The notes beneath the pieces are model-generated. The model was given only the letters and a program-made list of their open reading frames with translations. It was not told where the DNA came from and searched no databases. The translations under genes were made by a program, and so were the position numbers. This document shows, one piece after another, positions 33,866 to 45,330 of a stretch of DNA of 64,000 bases (its first letter is position 1; each line of letters begins with the position of its first letter). This stretch comes from Artemisia argyi (taxonomy: Eukaryota; Streptophyta; Magnoliopsida; Asterales; Asteraceae): NCBI GenBank assembly GCA_030686995.1, contig CM060708.1, positions 183,213,115-183,277,114 of the forward strand, written 5' to 3'.

Positions 33866-34790
33866 TGCTGATTCCCAGAATGCCAAAAATGGGTTTTTGG
33901 CAGAAAATTCTCAAAAAGGTTGGGTTTTTGGATTTGGATTCAAGTAAGTTCAACTCTTTGAGGCAATATAGGGCATACTATTCATGAATGTAGAGAGTGT
34001 TATAGAAATAAGTAAAGAGACAATTAATTTCTAATAATCATGCAATCTACTAATTTATCAATTAAGATAGGCAACCAAGGAAGCAATAAAGCAAACTAGT
34101 TAAATATGCAACTATATGAAAATGATAAAATGTAAGCTAGTACAAACATATTGATGAGTGCTTACAAGTAACAAGTAGGACGATATGATTATATGAACTT
34201 CAAGTCTTGTTACAAACAAGATCCATATAGGCAAACCATGATTCTCATGAAATGATTTGATTAAATTGTGAATGTCATTTCCATAGAAGTGTATGACACA
34301 TGTGAGATAATCAAATATGTTTTAAATAAAATGTTTTTAGTTTTATTCAACAATGCTTTGAAATAAATTCAAGTGTGCATTAGAATAAAATAAATTGAGT
34401 TTTGCTTCATAATTATGTTTGAAAAAAATGTTCTTTTCTTTTTTTCTTTTTTTTTTTTCTTTTTTTTATCTTGATTTTGATTAAAATAGAGTTATGGTAG
34501 CTTATAGATAAACATCTTGTTTGAAGAAAAATGATATAAATATTTGAAAGATTATTATTCAAAGCGAGAGGTTTTAAACGTGATATTTTAATTTTGATAG
34601 CAAGAAATTACAAGTGAAGGGTTTGAAATAGAAACTTATCATACTCAAGAGAATCAATTGAGCCCATGGTCACATATGATCATCTCTAATGGCAACTAAA
34701 GATATGGAGGAGTGATGGTAGATTCTAATGATCTTAATGCAATATAATTGAGAGGATAAAGTAAATCATCTAAAGATACAAGATTAACAC

Positions 34791-34878
<88 letters not shown>

Positions 34879-35043
34879 TAAACTCATCATAATATTAAAA
34901 ACTAACTAATCTTAGTAATAGCTCATATATGAATGCAACTAGAATAGTCATTTAGTCCAATTAGTAAGTATTCTACTATAGATCATAGATGATATTCAAT
35001 ATAAATGAAGAATAAGAAGAATGGTAAAAGTCTAATCAACAAG
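33866..35043. other. Non-coding AT-rich stretch with a long TA microsatellite
   Basis: No gene. It contains a T-rich tract at about 34430-34470 and an uninterrupted (TA)n run at 34794-34877, about 42 units. Confidence 0.8.
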
Positions 35044-35048
35044 AGGGT

Positions 35049-35356
35049 TGTTAGCCTCGCTTTTTTATAAAGATAACGTCACACATGTGAATTGGACTAA
35101 ATTAGTAACATGTAGTACCCGCAGGGACTACTATCGTACACTAGGCAAAGTAATGTTGTGATGAGCCTATAAATACCCCTCATGACTCTCCATGAGGGGT
35201 GTGGGAAATTGTGTATCTTTACTTTCATCTTTAATATACTCCATTTTCTTCACCCTCTCACTACTTTCTCTCTCTAAAACTAAATATGGATTTCATCTAT
35301 AATCATCAACCAAGACCTCCCGAATCACATGAATCATACATATTTTCGGTCCTACA
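35049..35356 (+). repeat. 5' LTR of the small element
   Basis: 308 bp, paired with 37750-38057. TATAAATA is at 35168-35175. Confidence 0.92.
35168..35199 (+). promoter_or_regulatory. TATA box with adjacent hairpin
   Basis: TATAAATA (35168-35175) is followed directly by CCCCTCATG (35176-35184), loop ACTCTC, CATGAGGGG (35191-35199): a perfect 9-bp stem. It is repeated at 37869-37900 in the other LTR. The stem sequence differs from the outer element's hairpin but the position is the same. Confidence 0.75.
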
Positions 35357-35737
35357 ATTGGCATCAGAGCCTCGTTGTGTTGTTTTGATGATTTTTTTTT
35401 TTGTGGTTCGAATCATGTTTCTAAACTGTTTTTGCACCATTTTTTTGTGGTTGAAATTTTTTTCCTACATTTATTGCGAAACAGTTTTTTTTACTGGTTT
35501 TGATGTATCCAAAAGGTGGTCTAATACAAAAAGTCTATTGCTTTTATTTCTCGGTGTGTACAAACTGTTTTTGTGGTCTTTTCATCGATAACAGTTTTTG
35601 TACCTTATCATCTTTTAAGACTTTTTGTTCCCTTACCGTGAATCGTGGTCAAGAAATGGTCAGAAACACATCGGAAAATTCATCGGAAACTGGAAAATGG
35701 GTCGCCGGAATCTAATCGGAATTTCTTGTATAAGAAA

Positions 35738-35960
35738 TCTCGATATGTACTGTTTTCGAGAACTCAAGTGATTTTCGAGAACACAATACCCTGTTTTATC
35801 GAACACATGTTCTCGATAACTATGTCCTCGATAAGCCACGTTCTCGATAACCATGATTTCGATAAGATGGAAAAATTCTCGATATGCTGACAAAATTATC
35901 GAAACCTTTTTGAATGAAAACTTTCGAAAAATTTTGGTCTAGCAAAGTTTCGAAATTTGA
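35738..35960 (+). repeat. Array of TCGA-centred motifs in the leader
   Basis: About 13 variants of TTCTCGATAAC, TTTCGAGAAC and TTTCGAAA within 220 bp, after the primer site. No ORF there is credible. Confidence 0.6.
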
Positions 35961-36767
35961 AGATGGAATGTTTCGAAAAGGTGTAGATTAAGAGAAGACC
36001 ATGACCACAAACCAAATACCAACAAGACTCATATAACCTCAGTCTACAACCATCACTGGTCCGAATCATCATATCCAATCCTACATCGTAACATGACTCG
36101 AAGATCAAAAAGAAAATGAGATGCGTTATTCTTTTAAGATCTGAGATGAAATAAGGTTTGGTGAGAGAAAACATTAAGATGGGGGCGGATGTTTTTGATA
36201 AAGTAAACCTATTTTTGCAAATGAAGTTCTAATAGGGTAAACTCAAAGTTATATTGACCGGGTATTTCATTTTCATTGCTGTTGGACCAATGGATCAGCA
36301 TTTCGTGTTTTGGATTCAGGCTTTTAATTTCTTGGGCTGAAATTCAATATCATACGGCTTAGATGATATGGACTAGGCTATAGATTGATGAATTGACATG
36401 GGCTGGATCCGAATTCTTTCTTGAATGTTACTGTTCTCAAATGTACTTTAATTCGGCAATCAAAATTTACAATCCGAATTTATTTATTTAGATATAAACT
36501 TTTGACAATATTTGGTATACAAGAGTGGTATTTTGGTATTGCAAGTTTCACGGGGATACATATATTCACGGCTAGAATTGTTATGGTTTGAAAAGAAAAT
36601 GACTACGGAGTTATTGTACGGTATTATTGATTTGACTTTGAAGTGACATTTCAAAATGTGTACTTATTTATCTCAAAGTCTAGGGGTGGTTGGATGCACG
36701 ACTTTTGAAGATAACTTGTCTGCGCAAATTAAAAAATTCAGTCTTGACAATCTAGTTATTACTGATG

Positions 36768-36925
36768 TAAGGAGTTACGTTGTAGTGCTCACAGTATAGC
36801 TATCACTTAAAGGAGTTATGTTGTAGTACTCAGTGTCACACGAAGTAGTGGATTGTTCAAGTGGCGAATATTTCGTGCAACCTCATACTTAAAGGAGTTA
36901 CATTGTAGTGCTCAGTATAGGTATT
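36768..36925 (+). repeat. Three imperfect 28-bp direct repeats
   Basis: Variants of AAAGGAGTTACRTTGTAGTG followed by CTCAGTAT start near 36768, 36809 and 36892. Non-coding. Confidence 0.65.
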
Positions 36926-37749
36926 AAGTCACATCTATCGTACAAGCATTAAGTCACAAGATGGGATGATTACTCCTTTTTCAAGCTGGTCATATCGGGC
37001 AGTCTCCATATGTGGTCATTACTAGTAGCCGGTGAATTACAAGGAGGTTCGTTTAAAGGTTGATTTGAGAGAAAAGTATTGAGAGTATATTTTTGCGACA
37101 TATACTCACAAATTATGCTTACACGGTCTATCTATATTGCATCAGAAGTGTAAAGTACGGGTAATTATGGCATGTACACAAAATAGTATGATGATTTTGA
37201 TAAATCGCAACCATCAGGAGGGAGAAGAACATGCCAAAAGAAGTAGTGTTTTATCTCTAGTACGTTGGTTGTTCAAGGGAATTGTGCTTACACTGGAACC
37301 AAAGAAGTACTAATGATGTGTACATCGGAGCGTATTACCAACCTTCTGTGCAATGTTATGTGAGTCATATTGTTATGATGCTCCCTGAACGACAACCATG
37401 TGCCTACACTTTTGAATCTACTTTATCCGCTGCGTGATGAAAAGAGAGTTGTCGGTTCAGGAGGGAGCAGGAAAAAGAATAAAGGCTCACTAGTTAGGAG
37501 GGAGTAATAACCTAACTAGACCATTACAGTTGAAGTTCAGAGCTACAAAGACCTTTGCCATCAGTGTCAAAGATCGTACGCCGAGACCGTCGGAAGAGAG
37601 AACTTCAAGTCTGCCTCAGTATCTAGACTACAGAGACTCTGCGCTTCAACAACGTCAACATAGTTTACTATTGTTGTAATTTTACACTGTTAATGTATTT
37701 ATAGGTCTCACTGTAACCATTCACGTGTGACGATATCTTGGAGGGAGAT

Positions 37750-38057
37750 TGTTAGCCTCGCTTTTTTATAAAGATAACGTTACACATGTGAATTGGACTA
37801 GATTAGTAACATGTAGTACCCGCAGGGACTACTATCGTACACTAGGCAAAGTAATGTTGTGATGAGCCTATAAATACCCCTCATGACTCTCCATGAGGGG
37901 TGTGGGAAATTATGTATCTTTACTTTCATCTTTAATATACTCCATTTTCTTCACCCTCTCACTGCTTTCTCTCTCTAAAACTAAATATGGATTTCATCTA
38001 TAATCATCAACCAAGACCTCCCGAATCACATGAATCATACATATTTTCGGTCCTACA
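37750..38057 (+). repeat. 3' LTR of the small element
   Basis: 308 bp, about 4 differences from 35049-35356; AGGGT follows. Confidence 0.92.
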
Positions 38058-38204
38058 AGGGTTAACTAACCAAGTATCATATATATACATATATTAGTAT
38101 TAATGATCTAAAAATATGGCAACCTATAAATTTAATCATATTAATATACTAATTAAAGCATACTCTAGTATAATGTGATATTGATAAGTTTTTTAAAAGA
38201 AAAC

Positions 38205-38600
38205 TTACCTAAGGTCCAGCTTTTCTTCAAGAGTGGGTATGAGAGTGTTAGAAGACGTCTTAAGAGTTTGCCCAAAGAATGTCGAAGTAGCAAAGTAAAA
38301 TTCCAACGCAATAAAGATCAAGGAAGCTTGATCCGAAATACTTAATCGATCACACCAATCATCACAAGTCGTGAAGACCAAGAATAGTTGTGCTTGAAAC
38401 CTTTGTCTTGAGATAGTAACGAACACACCATAAAACCAATACTCCAAAAGTGAAGAACAAAACGCCGAGACAATAAATGACCGCAACAACGTCATAGGAA
38501 AATCGTGTGCAGAATGTGAAACAGAGTGATAGGAACCAATAGTCGTCAAAAGTAAGAGAGCAAGGTGAGCAATCCAAAACGTAATAGTCTCTTCGTTCAT
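38205..38600 (-). CDS. Orphan hydrophobic ORF ending at a splice donor
   Basis: 131 codons from an ATG (38600). Two or three hydrophobic stretches (IAHLALLLLTTIG, SLLEYWFYGVFV, ASLIFIALEFYFATSTFF) suggest membrane segments. The frame stays open until the stop formed by TAA inside AG-GTAAGT at the end, a full-consensus 5' splice site, so the ORF could be an exon that is normally spliced. I do not recognise the protein. It sits where pol would be in the 30601-41615 element and may be a captured host exon. Confidence 0.35.
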   Translation of the reverse strand: MNEETITFWIAHLALLLLTTIGSYHSVSHSAHDFPMTLLRSFIVSAFCSSLLEYWFYGVFVTISRQRFQAQLFLVFTTCDDWCDRLSISDQASLIFIALEFYFATSTFFGQTLKTSSNTLIPTLEEKLDLR

Positions 38601-38955
38601 TAATTACCTAAACATGACAAAGAGCTTGGTACCCAGATTCTCATGGGTCCGAGTTGGTTAGTTGAAAACATCCATTGCATTTAAATGCACATGATGAGGA
38701 TGTCGTCGAGAAGTACAATAATTCATCAATAGTTTGTTTTAATCAACAAACAATGACTTTCTTGACTAGAGTAATAAATAATGGATGTAAATAATATTAG
38801 TTCTAAATTTCTCCACTAGGTTTAACAAATTTTATTTGTTTTGATACATTTGTTAAAGGATCATTTTGCGGTAAATCCTAAGCCGATTTTATCATAAAAT
38901 GACTTTTGAATGTTAAGTAAATATTTTAAAGATCTAGAGCTATTTTCAAATGTTG
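38601..38955. other. Non-coding stretch between orphan ORF and gag
   Basis: AT-rich, no ORF or recognised motif. Confidence 0.6.
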
Positions 38956-39867
38956 CTAATATTTTTGCTTTTTCATTTTCCATTTTAATTTCATGTTTAT
39001 AGTCTTGACAATATTTACATTTAAGATCAATTTCAATATTACTTCAAGTCTAGACATTTTATCTTCTAAAATTATTTCCTTTTCAAAATTGTTTTCAATG
39101 GATATTGAAGATTTATTTTTAAGAATCATTTTTGAGTAAATATTGCAAAAATGTTTGAAGTTGTTTTCCAATTTTGAAAATTCTAATATAAATTGATCAT
39201 AGCAAAAATGTTTAGTTTCAGATTGTACCTCATTTGTAGTTGTACATTCTTCACATGCTATACGGTGATCAATTACATCGTCCATGTAACTCCATGTTTT
39301 CTTTGTAGTTTCGCTTAGATCTTGAAGCATGTAATCCTTGCCATCAATACTTGTATTTACATTTGTTTGAATATTCTCACAAGCCATATTTTCATCATCT
39401 TCTTTGTTATTGTTACCTTCAATGATCACATTTGAACTAGTAGTACATGTGTTTATTTTAACTAAATATTTATCTATTAAATTTTCTAGAGTGACTAATT
39501 CTTGTGCAACATCAAGTTTATCATCTTTGATTTTACATTTCTCTTGGTGAAACTTTAAAATACATTTTCAAATATCATTTGCCATTTTACAAAAGAATAA
39601 TCCTTCATATTTAACTTTTGGTAGAGTTTTGAGAATAAGTAATTTAGCTTTAGTATTTTCATCAATCTTTGTTTGAAGATTATTATATTAATTTTCAAAA
39701 TCCATTTTTGTTGGTTTAAGATCACCAATTGAAATGATATGCCAAAGATCAAGATCTATTGATTTCACATAATTTTCAAATTTATTTTTCCATTCAAGAA
39801 AATGATCATTTTCAAATAATGGTGGTTTTTGCGTAAATTCCCCTTCTAGATATTTTTCAAATTCCAT
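38956..39867 (-). pseudogene. Gag of the 30601-41615 element (broken)
   Basis: The ATG at 39867-39865 begins MEFEKYLEGEFTQKPPLFEN, with WKNKFENYVKSIDLDLWHI, homologous to the gag fragment at 27267-27656. A TAA at 39690-39688 interrupts it. The frame then runs, with damage, to 38956 through an Asn/Glu/Lys-rich acidic region (39429-38956) with coiled-coil character. No CCHC knuckle is seen before coding signal ends, so gag is also truncated. Confidence 0.75.
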
Positions 39868-39919
39868 AGATCGTTACAAGTTTTAAAATATAATATATTT
39901 TAAAAAGCTTGCTAGACGT

Positions 39920-39935
39920 GGCTCCTGATACCAAT
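39920..39935 (-). other. Primer-binding site of the 30601-41615 element
   Basis: The minus strand reads ATTGGTATCAGGAGCC directly inside the LTR. Confidence 0.85.
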
Positions 39936-41615
39936 TGTGGAAAACTAGAAGGGGGGGGTTGAATAGTTTTACGTCTTTTTCGTTTTATTTGTTTTGTAAA
40001 AGTTAGTTTCTAAAGATTAGACGTAAATTTCAAAACTCTTTAATGCAAAAAATATAGATACTAGTTTATTTACGATTTTGTATAAACACTACTTATGTAT
40101 AATGTTGGGAAAGAATTTACAATTTCATATATCATATATATGTATAAGTGTTTTAATATAAGTTTATGTACTTGGTTTGTTTTTGTAAAATTAATGTTAT
40201 GAATGAATTTTAGATTGATCTTTATGTGAAATCAATATGTGCACAACACAAGCAATTATAATTATGTATGAAATGATAATAAGTAAATAATCAAAAAGTG
40301 AGAGATGGAAAGATCAAACCGAGAGACAAAGGATTTATAGTGGTTCGGCTACAAGGACACCTTCCTTGCCCTACTCCACTCCCCGAGTCACCTACTCGAG
40401 AGTTTTCTTCACTAGATCAAAAACCTCCCTTTATGGCAGAGAAAACCTTACACACCAAATTACACACCACAACTTCGTCACAACTCAATCACAACTTCTA
40501 CACAACTTCTTCACACCAATTCTTCTTCACACCTTTCTACTTCACTCCTAGCTTCTTCACACCTTACTACTTCCTAACTCTTTTTCTTCACGCCACTTGT
40601 TTCTTCACACCTTCACTGCTAAGTCCTAACCACTACTCCAAAATATATACTACTTCACAACTTCTAGGCTTCAAGGTCTTCTCAACTTCAAGGCTTCAAC
40701 TTCTTTGTCTTCACAACTATCTCTACTTCAATATACTACCACTTCTTATTTCTTCTATCACTAATCTTATCCACCTCTACTTCTTCACTTCTAGCACTAC
40801 TTCACCCCTTCAATAAATCTAGATCCTATATCTAAATCTATATAACCAATGTATACACTATATTCACCAAAGAATGAATGATATACAAGATGAAATAATC
40901 AAACAACTTAGATAGCAAGATGATACTAAGTTGTAATACTCCTAGTCTTGATAAATAGAAGTATTCTTCTCTTTGCACTTGAATGAATGAGGCTTTGGAT
41001 CACTTGGAAACAAAGGCTTATGAATTATAAGATCAAAGGATTTTTAAGATTGAAATGGAGGTTTGAATCAGAAAGTTTTTGTGCAAAAAGGTGAGAAAAA
41101 TTACAGATTTAAGGTGGTATTTATAGGCAACAAATTTTGACAGAGGAGCGTGGCCGGTCCCCTTAAATCAAGGTCGGCCCCCTTAAAATTAAGGGGACCG
41201 CCCCTTATAATTAAGGGGGTCGCCCAGCTGTAACGGCCAGAATTTTTGTCTTTTAGTGGAGAAAGTTTATTTGGTGAAAAACTAACTGATTTTGGTTAAA
41301 AATTTGAATTCATATATTTAGTATTAAATATATGATTAAAACATTTTTCTTTATTACCAAAAGTGTTTTTCAAAAATATATAATAAGTTTATATATTAAA
41401 ATAAACTTTGTAATAATATCCCTTTGATCTTATAATGCATTAAACACTATTTTTATTCATACCTTAAGTGATTAGATGGTGAAAGTGATTATATACTACT
41501 AAATACTTGTTTACGTCATGATCTTTGGTTTGATGTGTTTTCGTTTTGTGATTATCAAAACATAGAGATGTCGAAAGATATGAATAACGTTTTTAGTCAT
41601 TTATTTATATCAATG
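39936..41615 (-). repeat. 5' LTR of the 30601-41615 element
   Basis: 1680 bp, paired with 30601-32283. The last two bases are TG instead of CA (41614-41615), then the target duplication CCGTT. Confidence 0.9.
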
Positions 41616-41649
41616 CCGTTCATTGTTTTGTTGACGTGGCAGTACTTTT
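41616..41649. other. Short flank between two elements
   Basis: The target-duplication copy CCGTT plus about 30 bases that continue the palindromic DNA interrupted at 30600. Confidence 0.6.
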
Positions 41650-44600
41650 GGATGTGGTCAAGATGGTCAAACTGCCTAGAGTCAATGCTCCGCGGAATAT
41701 AGTGTTTCCCCGGGTCGTTATGTCCCGACGAGGTGTGGATTGTAAACAAACGGCTTGTGTGATCGGGTAAATCTGGACAGAAAGGGTTTGTGATTGATTA
41801 CACTACTAATTTGTATAATGAAATAGCTTAAATAAGCTATATAAATAAGATGGGAAAGTTACAAAAACCAGAAACGATTAAAATCTAAAAACACGTACGT
41901 TATGTTCAAATTTACGTTAACGTACGAGATAAAACGTAAAAACTGAAATCTGAAAACACCCAGGGGGTGAAAATGACTTTTTTACAAACTTAAAGGTAAA
42001 AGAAAATTTTTAAAAAAAGAAAATAAATTTTAACACTAATTAATTATTTATTATTAATTAAATACTCATTAATACTAATTATTAATATTTAAACAACTTA
42101 AATATAATACAATATTATTTAAATACTAAAAAGGTGAAAATAAAATTTCTAAAATTATAAAATAACTAAAAATAAGTTTTAAAATTAAAAATAAGTATTT
42201 TTGTCTTTTTGTGGTTTTTCTATTAATTAATTACTAATTAATTATTAATTACCTATTTAAACTATTTTAAATTATAAAAAATACTAAATGAACAGTAAAA
42301 ATTATAAGAAAATTTCTAAATTTATTTTATAACATATAAAAGCTATAAAAAATGTAAAAACTAGGTTTTGCTTTATAAAAATTAATTATGCTATTTAAAA
42401 CTTATTTATTGATTAATTATTAATAAAACTATTTTTAATTCTAATAAATACTAAATAATAATATAAAAATATAAGAAAATTATTAAAAGTACTTTAATAT
42501 AAGAGGAAATTAATAAAAATATAAAAATATAGGTTACTTAATAAAAATCTAAAAATGAAAATTAAAATTAAATTGTATTAAATAGAAACTATCACTTACT
42601 TTTATATTGGTTTTTCTTGTTTTTTATTTTACAAAACTAATTTATACCTAAAAATAGACAACTTTTGTAAAAACAATTATTTTATAGCTTATTATTAAGC
42701 ACTGTGGAAAGCAATAAGCTCCACAGTTGACCAAGTTTGACTAAACCAAGAATTGAGCTCAAATGGACTTATGTGGGGTCCACAAGGGTAAAATCCAGTT
42801 CAACTAAGTTAAGTAAACATGTATAAGCCAAAATAAGTACTTGGGGTCCACTGGTTAAGCCAATAAGCCATCCAATTCTCACTCACCCACTGAAAATATG
42901 GGACAGAGTTCAAGGCTTGAATTAGGTAGGGTCCACAGGTCTTAGGGTCAAACCATGAGTCAAAGGAGGAACCCTACTAGGAGGGGAGTTGTTAGGAACC
43001 AATGGAAAAGCCTGATGACCACTGGAGTGATCAGAAACCACCACCAAAGTGGTGGTGGTGGTCTGATGGACTGCTGCAGCAGGGGAACTCCCTGGGCTGC
43101 AGTTGTGCTTGAGGGAGTGTGAAGCCCAATAAAAAAATCTCAAAATTGAAAGGAAGTTGGGAACTCAAAGATGAGCTAGTAGAGATCAAATAACAACAAG
43201 CTTTAAGCCCTAAAACCTTGTACAAAATTCTATAAAAATCAAGCAAGATTTGAAAAAAACTGAAATGTGCACTTTTGACTTTTGAATAAAACTTTGCTAC
43301 TTTGACTTTGGTGGATTTCTACTGAGTCTAATGGATTGAAATGGTTGTTATATGCTAATGTAAGGCTGGTTTAAACTAGATTAACAACTATGAAGCTAAA
43401 TTAAGGGTTTGTGGGTCTTAAATCCTTAACAGTTAACTGTTAGGGAACTAGGAGGTGGATTTTGACTTTACACCCTAACGAATTGAGTTTGAATGACTTA
43501 ACTAGTGCTAATACAACCTAAATGGACTAAAGGAATCAACAAGCAACATGTGAACACACTTATGCACCTTGAGACAGTTTGTGCCAAACACCCCTATAAC
43601 AACAGATATGGTGATTTTTGTTAAGCAATCCTACAATCTAAATCATGAACATGAATTTAAAACTTAAACTAACATTGAGCAAGCATAAATGAGCTTAAAT
43701 GAACACAGTTGAAACACATGAACAATGAATTCAAAAAGAAAAATTGAAAAGTTCTTACATTAGTTTCCAACTGAGATAAGTGACAAAGGTACCACACCAC
43801 AATCTATTTGTCTCCCTGAGACATCACAACCACCATGTGGTTCCAAAACAACTAGAATCCCATTCTTCTTCCTTCATTATCTTCTTTTCTTATTTTCCAC
43901 CATTTTTGTGATTTTTGTTATTTTTTTTAGTAATTTGAGTTACAATTTATTCTTATATCTAACTTACTTATAGAAACTTATACCCAAGCTAAAATAAGCC
44001 CATAGAAACAAGAATTAACAACTTACAACAATATTTAAATGAAAAAGGAATTTTCACTAAAAATTAAAGTGCAAACTGATTTTTTAAACCAACAATCCTT
44101 GAAATTCTGATTAAGTAAACTTGACAAATACTGAGAATAATGCTTACAACTGTTTTGAACTTAAAAATTACAACTACATATGAAACTACATTTTAAACGA
44201 CATAAGCTACATTAAGCTAAAACTAATACTACTATCATTCTTCATTTTTCTTTTCTTTTATACACCCTGGTGGACTTCTCTGACTTTCCCACTTGTATCT
44301 TGGCCCTTGGATTTGTTGGATTGATCCTGACCATCAAATTGGTTTTTGGCGGGAAGATGGTCAATTTGGCAGTTGGTGTTACTTGGAGCAGATTAAGGGC
44401 ATTAAATGAGGTTTGGAAGTTAGTGGAGAGTTGGGGGAACATAGTATGGGAAGAGGAGGGGGAGGTTGAGTATTGGTTTGGGTGTTGCAGGCTGCTAACA
44501 GCCAAGTGGGGAAGAGGGTGACTGGGTGTTGACTTTGGTTGACTGGGGTTTAAATAAAAATGGACGGGGGTTTTATTTTGGGATTGGGCCAAAAGGTGGG

Positions 44601-45330
44601 CTTGGGAGGTGTTGGATCAGATTTGTGGTTTGGTTTGGATTGGTTTTGGTTTTGGGTTAAATAAATAAAAAGGGTCCACTTTGGTTTGATAATAATACAC
44701 AAGGACCAACTTTGTAATTAATGAAACTTGGGGGGGGGTTGAAAATGTTATTTTCACAAAGTTATATAAAAAATCATACTTGTCAAGTTCCAAAAACCAA
44801 AGGACCATAATTTGTAATTTCCCAAAAATTGAAATCCCGGGGTCCTTTTATGCCAAATTTGAAAGTTCAGGGACCAAAATTGTAATTTCTCCAAACATTT
44901 TACACAAGGACTAAAAATGGCTTTTATGACTTTCCCAAGGACCAAAAGTGTTTTTTCTTTCAAAATTATCCCACCAGGGACTGAATCTGTCAAAGTCTGA
45001 AACTTCAGGGGCTAAATTGTAAATTTCCAAAACTTTTCACTTTTTCACCAAAGGACAAAATATGACAACTTATGATTGTAAAAGGACCTTTGGTGATAAT
45101 TTTCTATATTTTGAATATGACTAGTTTTGTCATTTTATGAAAGTTGGGGGACTGAAACTGCCAATTTTATAAACTTTATACGTTTTTCGTCTGTTTTTAC
45201 TCATTTTGCATCTAAAACATATAAAACACGATTTTGAAATATTTTTGGTAATTTGATGCATTTCTGAGTGTTTTTGTATGTTTTGCAGTTCAGATTTGAC
45301 CAAAAATGATGAGTGTTTGAGCACTCATCA
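41650..45330 (-). repeat. Giant LTR, copy 1 (outer end truncated)
   Basis: In element orientation it begins with a hairpin, TGATGAGTG, loop, CACTCATCA (45330-45307). It is very AT-rich at 42000-42700 (TTAATTAATTATTA). A degenerate array of GGACYAAAA.TGTAATTT words occupies 44700-45160. No conserved ORF: the short ones present change between copies. Confidence 0.85.

Larger units (their letters stand above)
35049..38057 (+). mobile_element. Small non-autonomous LTR retrotransposon
   Basis: 308-bp LTRs at 35049-35356 and 37750-38057 (TGTTAGCC...TCCTACA) differ at about 4 positions. AGGGT flanks both sides exactly (35044-35048 and 38058-38062). A Met-tRNA-type primer site (35358 on, TTGGCATCAGAGCC) and a purine tract (GGAGGGAGAT before 37750) are present. 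The 2.4-kb interior has no gag or pol motif in any frame, so it must rely on enzymes from another element. LTR ends and promoter layout resemble those of the outer element at 43-26940. Confidence 0.92.
30601..41615 (-). mobile_element. Pol-less Copia-type element with 1.68-kb LTRs
   Basis: LTRs at 30601-32283 and 39936-41615 begin TGTGGAAAACTAGAAGG. CCGTT flanks both sides (30596-30600 and 41616-41620), a 5-bp target duplication. A Met-tRNA primer site and a broken gag follow the right LTR in element orientation, and a purine tract precedes the left LTR. No protease, integrase or RT is visible in the roughly 4.6 kb of its own internal sequence. Its middle instead holds an orphan ORF with a splice donor and an ORF behind an LTR-like promoter. 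A smaller element is nested at 35049-38057. Confidence 0.88.

Noticed and set aside
34696..34890. Minus-strand ORF of repeated Tyr-Ile residues
   Set aside because: It is a translation of the TA microsatellite at 34794-34877.
42922..43143. 73-codon minus ORF repeated at 49556-49777 and 62555-62776
   Set aside because: Kept only because the giant LTRs are nearly identical; low complexity, no domain, lies far from the gag-like ORF.
44242..44592. 116-codon minus ORF in the giant LTR
   Set aside because: Broken by an indel in LTR copy 2 (50889-51074), so not under selection.
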